Source: Promethearchaeota archaeon
Lineage (GTDB): Archaea > Asgardarchaeota > Lokiarchaeia > Sigynarchaeales > SOKP01
Length of the DNA: 11,996 nt
Direction of reading: 5' to 3'
NCBI GenBank assembly: GCA_030605085.1
Contig: JAUWBH010000182.1
Coordinates: forward strand, 1-11,996
Made by a program: the position numbers and the translations under genes
Shown here: in pieces, positions 1-6,311 of the stretch
Layout of the letters: the number at the start of each line of letters is the position of its first letter
Numbering within the stretch: position 1 is the stretch's first letter
Notes under the pieces: generated by a model
The model's database searches: none
What the model saw: only the letters and a program-made list of their open reading frames with translations
Told to the model about the DNA's origin: nothing

Positions 1-1
1 G

Positions 2-511
2 GAGAGCTATAAAAATGCTCAAGAAACTTATGCGAAGTCTCTGAATAGTATTGAATATAAACCCCTCAAAAGGAGAGTTCAGGAGAAGATAGAATATGTT
101 CGTGCTTGGAATCTGATTGAGACAGCCAAAGCATATCATAAGGGTGAAACCCATCTAAAAGCAAAGAGTAATTACGAAGAAGCAAGTGAAATCCTGAAAA
201 AAATACGTAGATACAATTATGAAGCCTTATATTATTCTGCTTGGGCATCGTTAGAAGAAGCAGAAGAATTAAGTAAGCAAGAAAAACAAAAAGATGCTAT
301 AAATCAATACACTATGACTATAAAAGCTTTTGAAAACGCCATTAAGACTCTTATTGAAGCGTCAACGAAATCTAAGGAACAGACAGAAAAAGAACGAATC
401 AATAAACTTGAAAAAGTCGCCAAAATAAGGATTAATTACTGTTCTGCTAGGATAAATCTAGAAGAAGCGTTAATATTAGGGAAGAAAGGAGAACATTCTA
501 CAGCTGCATAA
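2..511 (+). CDS. N-terminal fragment of a TPR-like helical-repeat/nitrilase protein (partial, ends at internal stop)
   Basis: The frame is open from the left edge to a TAA at 509-511, so the true start lies outside the window; about 169 residues are visible. The sequence is helical and repetitive. Units of roughly 45-60 residues each carry an 'AW..le.Ae' type first helix and an 'A...y..A...F' type second helix, as in tetratricopeptide/SNAP-like scaffolds. Two complete units are seen (around window residues 30-75 and 78-120). A third begins near residue 140 and is cut by the stop. The next frame, starting at 521, is in the same phase and completes that third unit, so this is very probably the front part of one long gene. 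A downstream ATG at 314 exists but would start in mid-repeat with no ribosome binding site. Such repeats usually bind protein partners; no specific partner can be named. Confidence 0.7.
   Translation, partial: ESYKNAQETYAKSLNSIEYKPLKRRVQEKIEYVRAWNLIETAKAYHKGETHLKAKSNYEEASEILKKIRRYNYEALYYSAWASLEEAEELSKQEKQKDAINQYTMTIKAFENAIKTLIEASTKSKEQTEKERINKLEKVAKIRINYCSARINLEEALILGKKGEHSTAA
509..511 (+). other. In-frame TAA interrupting the repeat-nitrilase gene
   Basis: The codons before (GCT GCA) and after (AAA TTT TCG ATG) the TAA are in one frame. The stop sits between the two helices of a repeat unit. Aligned without gaps, 'AA*KFSMAASIF' here matches 'AAKLFTKASNLF' of the next unit, with the stop at a lysine position. 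A single base change from AAA, GAA or CAA would produce it. No Shine-Dalgarno-like sequence is close to the ATG at 521; the nearest purine run, 485-492, is about 28 nt upstream. Confidence 0.75.
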
Positions 512-520
512 AAATTTTCG

Positions 521-2143
521 ATGGCAGCATCTATATTTAGGAGTGTTTTTACTAGATATAAATTAGAGAGAGAAAGAAAGGAGCTTGAAGCTATATATTA
601 TCTTTGCCGAGCTTGGGAGAGCATGGAACTTGCAGAAAAATTTGAAGAACCAGAAAGATTTGAGTATGCTGCAAAACTATTTACAAAAGCTAGTAATCTC
701 TTTGCTGATACAAAATTAAAGTTATTAGCTTCAGGTAATTCAGCATTTTGCCAAGCACTTGAGTTAGGTTGTAAGTTTGACGAATCATTTGATATTATGA
801 TAAAAACGGATTTATATCCTAAAGTGAAACTAATGCTCAGTAAGGCAGCTTCTTCTTATGGTAAGGGTGGTTTTGAAAATGTAGCTGATTGGGCTTTAGC
901 TACTTCTATTTATTTTGATGCGGCTTGGCATTTAATCCAAGCTGATCAAGCGTCGGATCTTAGCGAAAAAGGAAAACTTTTGGGAATTGGATCTAACTAT
1001 TTAAAATCTGCGTTAGAATTATTTGGCAAAGCTGGCTATAAAAATAAAGAGGCAGAGGTTCAAGACAGATTAAATAGGGTAGTGAAGGAAGAATCGATTC
1101 TTTTTTCAGCCTTAAGCACTATAAAAGAACCATCTATTTCTCGAAGCACTATGGGTATAGTTGCCCCTAGTTGTCCCATTGAGAGCAGCCAATCTCCTCG
1201 ATTAAGCGAAGCACGCCAGTTAATCGAAGAAGAAAGAAGAGTAGCAATAGAGAAAACAGAAAGAAAGAAATACGCCCTCATCTATAGAGATTTACTTAAA
1301 GAGTACCCAAGAGTTCAGAAAAGGGAATGCAGAGTAGCTATTGCTCAAATTGGCGTATCGAAATCTGGAAACATCATGAGTGAATTCTACGAAATGAAGC
1401 CTTCAGGTCTTTTAGGTCTTCGAGAGGACAAGGTTGAATTAGTTAGATCCAGAGTTAAAGATATGATTGAAAAGGCACATGATGAGGGAGTTAATATTTT
1501 ACTCTTCCCTGAAATGACGATTGACCTCAATTATGGTGTACTTCTGGAAGCGATAGCAGACCTCGCTAAATTATACGAGATGTATATAATACCGGGATCC
1601 TATCACGACCAAGAAACAAAGCGAAATATTAGCATAGTATTTGGACCTGAAGGTATTCTCTGGGAACAAGAGAAACACATCCCTGCACTCATCAACATTG
1701 GCCATGGAAAACATTTTAAAGAAGGAATTGAGGTGGAAAGACTCCCTCGAAAATCAATCGTCTGTAACACGGAATACGGAAGAATTGCAATCGCCATTTG
1801 CCGAGATTTCCTCGATATGGATTTAAGAGTAGAATTAAAAAATTTTGAACCCCCAGTAGATATAATATTAAACCCCGCTTTTACTCCTGTTACGGCGGAC
1901 TTTAAAGCTGCCCATTTTGACGCCCGTAGGTCCATTTATGCTTATTGCTTTTTCGCTAATGTGGCAGAATTCGGTGATTCCCTCATATATACCCCTGAAA
2001 AAGAGCGTATCGAACGAACTGTACCACCTAAGGAAGAAGGTTTGATTTATAAAGACATAGACCTGTTTAAATTGCGTTCAGAACGTAAAAAATGGGAAAA
2101 AGAGCAAAAGAAAGATGTACAGTTTATTCAAAGTACAAGATAG
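521..2143 (+). CDS. Helical-repeat protein with C-terminal nitrilase (carbon-nitrogen hydrolase) domain
   Basis: This 540-residue product has two parts. Residues 1 to about 190 continue the helical repeats begun upstream. After a charged linker (about 195-265), residues 268-490 form a carbon-nitrogen hydrolase domain. The Glu-Lys-Cys triad of that superfamily is visible: E331 in 'LLFPEMT', K385 in 'EQEKHIP' and C427 in 'AICRDF'. All three being present suggests an active amidase or nitrilase acting on a C-N bond; the substrate cannot be told. No signal peptide or membrane segment is seen, so it is probably cytoplasmic. ATG 521 is simply the first start after the in-frame TAA at 509-511 and begins inside a repeat unit, so it is probably not the native start. 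The last ~20 residues are a lysine-rich tail. Repeat-plus-nitrilase fusion is unusual; the repeats may present or sense a partner (inference). Confidence 0.85.
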   Translation: MAASIFRSVFTRYKLERERKELEAIYYLCRAWESMELAEKFEEPERFEYAAKLFTKASNLFADTKLKLLASGNSAFCQALELGCKFDESFDIMIKTDLYPKVKLMLSKAASSYGKGGFENVADWALATSIYFDAAWHLIQADQASDLSEKGKLLGIGSNYLKSALELFGKAGYKNKEAEVQDRLNRVVKEESILFSALSTIKEPSISRSTMGIVAPSCPIESSQSPRLSEARQLIEEERRVAIEKTERKKYALIYRDLLKEYPRVQKRECRVAIAQIGVSKSGNIMSEFYEMKPSGLLGLREDKVELVRSRVKDMIEKAHDEGVNILLFPEMTIDLNYGVLLEAIADLAKLYEMYIIPGSYHDQETKRNISIVFGPEGILWEQEKHIPALINIGHGKHFKEGIEVERLPRKSIVCNTEYGRIAIAICRDFLDMDLRVELKNFEPPVDIILNPAFTPVTADFKAAHFDARRSIYAYCFFANVAEFGDSLIYTPEKERIERTVPPKEEGLIYKDIDLFKLRSERKKWEKEQKKDVQFIQSTR

Positions 2144-2223
2144 CAACATATATAGATTTAATTTGTATTTGCTAATATTTTAAAATTTTCAACAGAAGAT
2201 AATAATTGACATAATATTCTTGG

Positions 2224-2269
2224 AACTTTTGAAATCCTTTGAAATCGCATAAATTTTCAAAGAAAAGTT
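2224..2269. promoter_or_regulatory. Nested dyad with 10-nt-period direct repeat upstream of korB-like gene
   Basis: AACTTTT (2224-2230) pairs with AAAAGTT (2263-2269), and CTTTGAAA (2237-2244) pairs with TTTCAAAG (2255-2262). This gives a 15-bp stem with a 6-nt bulge and a 10-nt loop. TTTGAAATC also occurs twice, at 2228-2236 and 2238-2246, exactly ten bases apart, so either copy can pair with 2255-2261. The element ends about 80 nt before the ATG at 2351 and 80 nt after the nitrilase stop. It lacks a following T-run, which argues against a simple terminator. An operator or an RNA hairpin for the downstream metabolic pair is the likelier reading (inference). Confidence 0.4.
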
Positions 2270-2350
2270 TCGCTTATTATAAACTATTAAGAAAGAATTT
2301 ATTTATTCGTTAGTTATAGTTATCTTAATTATAAGAGAATACTTAAGAAA

Positions 2351-3208
2351 ATGAAAAGTAATATTTTTGATCAAAACATAGATATTTCATGGTGTCCGGG
2401 TTGTGGGAATTTTAACGCCCTAAGAATTATGAAAGAAACACTTACTGAATTAAATATTAAACCTAAAGATTTAGTAATTGTATCAGGAATAGGTCAAGCA
2501 GGAAAATTCCCACATTTCATGAAGGCGCAAAGCTTTAATGGTCTACATGGTCGTTATTTATCTAATGCTCTTGGAATAAAAGCATCTAATCCAGAACTTA
2601 CCGTTATTGCCGTTAGTGGCGATGGTTGTACTTATAGTGAAGGGGGTAACCATTTTATCCACACAATTCGCTATAACCCGGATATTGTAAATATTGTTCA
2701 TAACAATCAAGTATATGGACTTACTAAAGGACAAGCATCTCCCACAAGTCAATTAGGTTTTGTCACTAAAGTTCAAGTTGTTGGCGTTATAAACGAACCG
2801 TTTAATGCTCCTGCAATTGCGATAGCTCAGAATGCATCATTTGTTGCACGAGCATTTGTTGGTGATATTGAGGAGACGAAAGAAATTTTGAAAAGGGCTA
2901 TAGAACACAAAGGTTATGCCTTAATTGATTTGTTTTGTCCATGCGTCTCCTTTAATAGGGTGAACACTCATCAATGGTATAAAGAAAATTCGTATTATTT
3001 AGATGCTTCTCACGATCCTTATGATCATTTTAATGCACAAAAAATCGCTCTTAACACAAGAAAATTTGCACTTGGAGTATTATATATTAATCCTAATAGG
3101 CGTCCTTACGAAGAAAACATACGAATTTATAATAACGATAAAAGACCTTTATATAAAAGAGAATTAGATAAAAATAAATTTAATAAATTATTAGATTCAT
3201 TCCGTTAA
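2351..3208 (+). CDS. 2-oxoacid:ferredoxin oxidoreductase, beta subunit (TPP-binding)
   Basis: The 285-residue protein matches the beta subunit of CoA-dependent 2-oxoacid:ferredoxin oxidoreductases, which oxidatively decarboxylate 2-oxoacids with ferredoxin as acceptor. Visible marks are 'WCPGCG' (C15, C18), the 'SGIG' turn (45-48), 'LHGR' (65-68), the thiamine-diphosphate/Mg motif starting at G90-D91-G92 and ending near N118-N119, '[13 protein letters not shown]' (120-133), and 'PCVSFNRVN' (197-205). In the family a [4Fe-4S] cluster is held by four cysteines. C15, C18 and C198 (or C196) are present, but the third ligand position, 31 residues after C18, is Q49. The C-terminal 60 residues are lysine- and tyrosine-rich. 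Isocitrate dehydrogenase follows 16 nt later, which favours 2-oxoglutarate as substrate, though pyruvate or other oxoacids cannot be excluded. No alpha/gamma subunit gene is in the window. There is no convincing ribosome binding site. Confidence 0.88.
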   Translation: MKSNIFDQNIDISWCPGCGNFNALRIMKETLTELNIKPKDLVIVSGIGQAGKFPHFMKAQSFNGLHGRYLSNALGIKASNPELTVIAVSGDGCTYSEGGNHFIHTIRYNPDIVNIVHNNQVYGLTKGQASPTSQLGFVTKVQVVGVINEPFNAPAIAIAQNASFVARAFVGDIEETKEILKRAIEHKGYALIDLFCPCVSFNRVNTHQWYKENSYYLDASHDPYDHFNAQKIALNTRKFALGVLYINPNRRPYEENIRIYNNDKRPLYKRELDKNKFNKLLDSFR

Positions 3209-3224
3209 CATAAAGGGAAAAAAA

Positions 3225-4427
3225 ATGAGTGAAGAACTAGAAAAAGCTAAGACTCACTTTGAAAAAGTAGTTAAAGAGCAATTGGAAAGAATAGAACGAA
3301 TGAAACAAAAAGAAGATTGGATCGATTATTCTGCTCTAAAACCTATTATTATCGGGATTGTAGGCGGAGACGGAATCGGTCCATTCATTTCAAAACATGC
3401 TAAAAGCATCCTAGAATTTATTTTGGATGAAGAAATAAAAAATGGCATAATCGAATTGCGAGAGATAGAAGGTTTAACAATTGAAAATAGAGCAAAAACA
3501 ATTGAAAAAGTAATGAAAGCCATTCCTGATGATGTTCTCGAAGAAATTAAGAAATGTCATGTATTATTGAAAGGTCCCACTACTACACCACATAAGGGAG
3601 ATAAATGGCCAAACATAGAGAGCGCTAATGTAGCAATACGTCGTGAACTTGATCTCTTTGCTAATATACGTCCAGTGAAGGTACCAGAGAAAAACATTGA
3701 TTGGATGTTTTTCAGAGAAAATACAGAGGGCGCTTATATATTAGGATCTAAAGGTATAAATGTTTCTAATGATTTGGCGATAGATTTCAAAGTGATTACA
3801 ACCCAGGGGGCAGATCGAATTATTCGATTAGCTTTTGATTATGCTAAAAAGAATATTATTAATAAAGTAACGGTTGTAACAAAGGCAAATGTGATAAAGA
3901 CAACCAACGGCAAGTTTCTTTCAATTGCTGAGGAAGTGGCTAAAGATTTTCCCGAAGTGGAATGGGATGATTGGTATATAGATATAATGACAGCTAAATT
4001 AATAGATCCTGCAAGACAAAGTCAATTTCGTGTCTTAGTTGCACCAAATTTATATGGAGATATAATAACTGACGAAGCCGCTCAAATACAAGGGGGAGTA
4101 GGTACTGCTGGAAGTGCTAATATTGGAAAACGTTATGCTATGTTTGAAGCTATACATGGATCGGCACCAAGAATGGTTGAAGAAGGTCGTGCTCAATATG
4201 CGGATCCTTCAAGTATATTGCGAGCAGTTGTGATGTTATTAAATCATATAGGTTTTCACGATAAAGCAAGAAAATTGGAAATGGCTTTAGATATTTGTGG
4301 TGTTTATGAAAAGAAATTAGTTATGACAGGAAGATCTAATGGGGCAACAGGTGAAGATTTCTCAAAATATTTAATGGAAACTATCCAAGATCCCGATTTA
4401 GAACAAAATTTGAAAAATTATCAATAA
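3225..4427 (+). CDS. icd: Isocitrate dehydrogenase, isocitrate/isopropylmalate dehydrogenase family
   Basis: The 400-residue protein belongs to the beta-decarboxylating dehydrogenase family. Family marks in order: 'GGDGIGP' (47-53), 'GPTTTP' (117-122), the substrate loop S133-A-N135 with R139/R140, R149 in 'NIRPVK', 'RENTEG.Y' (164-171), K220, D253, and the metal-binding 'NLYGDIITDEA' (D279, D283). 'GSANIG' (296-301) and the cofactor loop 'HGSAP' (311-315) follow. The S.N..RRELDLFANIRP pattern fits isocitrate rather than isopropylmalate. At the positions after HGSAP that set cofactor choice it carries R316-M317, not the Lys-Tyr of NADP enzymes such as E. coli Icd. NAD use is possible but unproven. 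A charged, probably coiled N-terminal extension of about 38 residues precedes the domain. A short purine run (AAGGG, 3213-3217) precedes the ATG, 16 nt after the oxidoreductase gene, so the two are probably co-transcribed. The 2-oxoglutarate it makes would be the natural substrate of that neighbour. Confidence 0.9.
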   Translation: MSEELEKAKTHFEKVVKEQLERIERMKQKEDWIDYSALKPIIIGIVGGDGIGPFISKHAKSILEFILDEEIKNGIIELREIEGLTIENRAKTIEKVMKAIPDDVLEEIKKCHVLLKGPTTTPHKGDKWPNIESANVAIRRELDLFANIRPVKVPEKNIDWMFFRENTEGAYILGSKGINVSNDLAIDFKVITTQGADRIIRLAFDYAKKNIINKVTVVTKANVIKTTNGKFLSIAEEVAKDFPEVEWDDWYIDIMTAKLIDPARQSQFRVLVAPNLYGDIITDEAAQIQGGVGTAGSANIGKRYAMFEAIHGSAPRMVEEGRAQYADPSSILRAVVMLLNHIGFHDKARKLEMALDICGVYEKKLVMTGRSNGATGEDFSKYLMETIQDPDLEQNLKNYQ

Positions 4428-4474
4428 TTCCTTTTAATTTCTTTAGATTTGGGGTGAAAATTTCAAATTAATAA

Positions 4475-5086
4475 TCAAGTTGGGATTGAATGTCCCCGAC
4501 TTACAAAAAATTTCTTGATCCTCTCAGTAAATTCCTCAAAATAATTAAATCCAGGTTCAAGATCATCTAATTTAAGATTATTGATTGGTATAATCCAAAA
4601 AGCATTATCCCTTAAATGTTCTCTTATTGCTAATAATTTTGATGCCCAAAAATTTTTCTCTTCATCTGAAAGGAGATTATATTCTTCATCTTTTAGTTTT
4701 TTGAATTGTTTTAATGACATTGGAATTCCTGTAACTAAACAATGACAATCATAACCTTCTTGATCATTTATTATTTTCAATTTATATATGGGGTGCTTTT
4801 GCATATCAAAAACACTTAAGACAACAACTCCGTAGTTTTCAGGATTTTCTTTATCTCTAGTTCGCGTGATACTTGGATCACTACATATCTTTTCCCAATC
4901 TACTGACATGCCATCTCCTTTTTCGTTTCTAAACATTGACTCCGTAGTTTTCAGCCTATGATTGGGTCTACCTGAAAGAAAGATACCCAAAGCTACTCTT
5001 CGAAAAACAAATTCTTCTTGATTTAATTCCTTATTTTTCCATTTTCTTAAAAGCCTTTTAGTTTCCTTAACCAAAAAGTCACCCAA
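4475..5086 (-). CDS. Conserved hypothetical protein, second gene of an uncharacterised two-gene cassette
   Basis: No established function is recognised. The 203-residue soluble protein has a middle segment that resembles a family I know from many bacteria: 'SVDWEKIC' (61-68), 'YGVVVLSV' (85-92) and an 'H.LV.G.P' stretch (115-122). Members usually sit directly after a small gene like the one at 5047-5433. The C-terminal part (about 125-203) is helical and charged and contains 'FWIIPINN'. The start at 5086 overlaps the upstream gene by 40 nt in another frame; the next methionine (residue 51) would remove the N-terminal helix, so the early start is preferred and translational coupling is likely. 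The 3' end faces isocitrate dehydrogenase with 47 nt between the converging stops. A toxin-antitoxin-like or defence-associated role is only a guess from the bicistronic layout. No catalytic motif is evident. Confidence 0.7.
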   Translation of the reverse strand: MGDFLVKETKRLLRKWKNKELNQEEFVFRRVALGIFLSGRPNHRLKTTESMFRNEKGDGMSVDWEKICSDPSITRTRDKENPENYGVVVLSVFDMQKHPIYKLKIINDQEGYDCHCLVTGIPMSLKQFKKLKDEEYNLLSDEEKNFWASKLLAIREHLRDNAFWIIPINNLKLDDLEPGFNYFEEFTERIKKFFVSRGHSIPT

Positions 5087-5433
5087 TCAATTATCTCATT
5101 TTTATGAATATACCCTGTAATATATTGTCCATTTTTATCCTTTAAATTAACAGCTATAGCACTTGTATGATCAGATAGACTTAAAATTAATTTAGAATCT
5201 TTATTTTCCCATCTAATTAAAATAGAATCATCAATAAAAACGAATTTTGGAACTTGAAATCCTAGGGGATTCTCATTTGAAAAATTTATGAAAATGTCCT
5301 TGAGTAAATGTTTTGAATAATTCCAGATATCTTCTGAAATATTAACACATTCATTATCCCTTCTATAATTCTCTAAATACAAAGATGAAACATTAATTTC
5401 CTCTTCTATTTGCCGGGATATTTCATATCTCAT
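5047..5433 (-). CDS. Small conserved hypothetical protein, first gene of the two-gene cassette
   Basis: The 128-residue acidic protein is not assignable to a characterised family. Its plan is helix-helix (about 1-50), then a proline turn 'VPKFVF' and a beta-rich part holding 'DDSILIRW' (68-75). This recalls small proteins with a 'W...A..L......P.....DG.i.leW' pattern that precede SVDW-type genes like its downstream neighbour. Its last 40 nt overlap that gene. The start at 5433 is the first ATG. Upstream on the minus strand an AT-rich TATA-like stretch (5475-5483) lies at a distance that would place transcription start about 15-20 nt before the ATG. The pair is on the opposite strand to the metabolic genes on both sides, which fits a later insertion, but no target duplication was found. 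Confidence 0.65.
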   Translation of the reverse strand: MRYEISRQIEEEINVSSLYLENYRRDNECVNISEDIWNYSKHLLKDIFINFSNENPLGFQVPKFVFIDDSILIRWENKDSKLILSLSDHTSAIAVNLKDKNGQYITGYIHKNEIIDWVTFWLRKLKGF

Positions 5434-5678
5434 AATTATTACTCATTATTTCTCAGATTTATTTTAACTAAAAATTATATAATAATTTTGTCATTATAAT
5501 AGAAAAAATTTAACAAATTATATTTTTGGATATATATATAAATGATTGATTTATAATAACTATCTTTCTATAAAATTCTTTTTCTCAATTATCATCTTTT
5601 TTTATAAAAATAATGTAATTTCTAAGTATTTTTAAATTTAGGGAGTTAACAGAAAAATGAAAGTCTTGAATTTAACAC

Positions 5679-5854
5679 CAACGAAAATTCCGATTATCCC
5701 AAATCAAAATTCGTCGGATCTTCTTATATTTTCAAAAACGATCAATTATAGTAGTTTTTTTATCGAAAAATGACAATAAATGGATTTTGGAACAAAATTA
5801 ACTTATTGATAGGATCCGACTTAAATCGATATAGGATAATCGCGATTATTGTCG
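5679..5854. repeat. Imperfect inverted repeat, 42-nt arms, 92-nt spacer
   Basis: The left arm (5679-5720) matches the reverse complement of the right arm (5813-5854) at 31 of 42 positions by eye. The match contains two perfect blocks at identical spacing: CGATTATCC (5691-5699) and GTCGGATC (5713-5720) on the left, and their complements at 5834-5842 and 5813-5820 on the right, each pair separated by 13 nt. The spacer is AT-rich and holds no gene. It could be a miniature transposon, a foldback regulatory element or a protein-binding dyad; nothing seen here decides among these. Confidence 0.55.
5836..5849. repeat. Perfect 14-bp palindrome ATAATCGCGATTAT
   Basis: ATAATCG (5836-5842) is followed directly by its reverse complement CGATTAT (5843-5849). 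It overlaps the right arm of the long inverted repeat and lies about 60 nt before the SdhB-like start. A second small palindrome, GTCGAC, follows at 5851-5856. A gapless palindrome of this size upstream of an operon is a typical shape for a dimeric regulator site, but the regulator is unknown. Confidence 0.35.
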
Positions 5855-5906
5855 ACCTAAAATCGATGATTTTTAATTTTTCGTAAAAAATAAAAGCTTA
5901 AAAATC

Positions 5907-6311
5907 TTGGTCGTAGATATGAAGCCATTTTGGAAATTTCACAGAGAAGTTGAACCGTATTTCGTCAGAGAATATAAAGATATTGCTCCAGAATCGAAGC
6001 AATCTCCAGAACAGATGAAACAAATTGAGCATTTGGTATATTGCATTCTATGTGGACTATGTTGGGCTTGTCCCGTCAATTCAAAGAACTCAAATTATCT
6101 TGGACCTGCTCAATTAGCGAAAGCAGATAGATTTATTAACGATTCAAGAATTACTAAAGATAAACAAGAAACTGTTGTTTCTCGAGTTTTAGAAGAAGAT
6201 GCGGTTCCAGCCTGCGAAAAATTTTTTGTATGTAATCGAGTTTGTCCAAAAGGTGTCATGCCTGGAACTGCAATAAAGGATATAAGAGACAAGTGGATAA
6301 ATAATGAGTAA
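5907..6311 (+). CDS. Truncated succinate dehydrogenase/fumarate reductase iron-sulfur subunit (C-terminal 4Fe-4S/3Fe-4S domain only)
   Basis: The 134-residue product matches only the C-terminal half of SdhB/FrdB. Opening 'VVDM.PF' is an internal signature of the family, normally preceded by a ~100-residue plant-type [2Fe-2S] domain. Cysteines are C46, C49, C52, C55 in 'CILCGLCWACP', then C103, C109, C113 in 'CEKFFVCNRVCPKG'. The second group has exactly the usual spacing. The first is C-x2-C-x2-C-x2-C, one residue shorter than the family's C-x2-C-x2-C-x3-C. 'YLGPAQLAKADRF' (64-76) and 'DSR' are further family marks. The 5907 start is TTG; ATG 5919 is an alternative, and neither has a Shine-Dalgarno site. 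The gene overlaps fumarase by 8 nt, consistent with succinate/fumarate metabolism. With no 2Fe-2S domain and no flavoprotein nearby, it may be a stand-alone electron carrier, need a separate 2Fe-2S protein, or be a remnant. Confidence 0.82.
   Translation: MVVDMKPFWKFHREVEPYFVREYKDIAPESKQSPEQMKQIEHLVYCILCGLCWACPVNSKNSNYLGPAQLAKADRFINDSRITKDKQETVVSRVLEEDAVPACEKFFVCNRVCPKGVMPGTAIKDIRDKWINNE

Larger units (their letters stand above)
5434..5906. other. Long AT-rich gene-free stretch between divergent units
   Basis: This 473-base gap separates the minus-strand cassette from the plus-strand SdhB-like gene. The part from 5434 to 5640 is extremely AT-rich and must hold the promoter of the minus-strand pair; a TATA-like run lies at 5475-5483. 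The part from 5679 to 5854 holds a long imperfect inverted repeat and a perfect palindrome, listed separately. A 38-codon ORF (5657-5773) overlaps the left arm and is not convincing. No trace of the missing 2Fe-2S domain of SdhB was recognised: the frame of the 5907 gene is closed by a TAA at 5874-5876. Confidence 0.6.

Noticed and set aside
1060..1935. Minus-strand ORFs of 73 and 110 codons inside the nitrilase gene
   Set aside because: Shadows of the well-supported plus-strand gene with its complete catalytic triad; no family resemblance of their own.
5657..5773. 38-codon plus-strand ORF preceded by GGGAG
   Set aside because: Short, no recognisable features, and it runs through the left arm of the inverted repeat; the GGGAG lies 11 nt away and may be chance.
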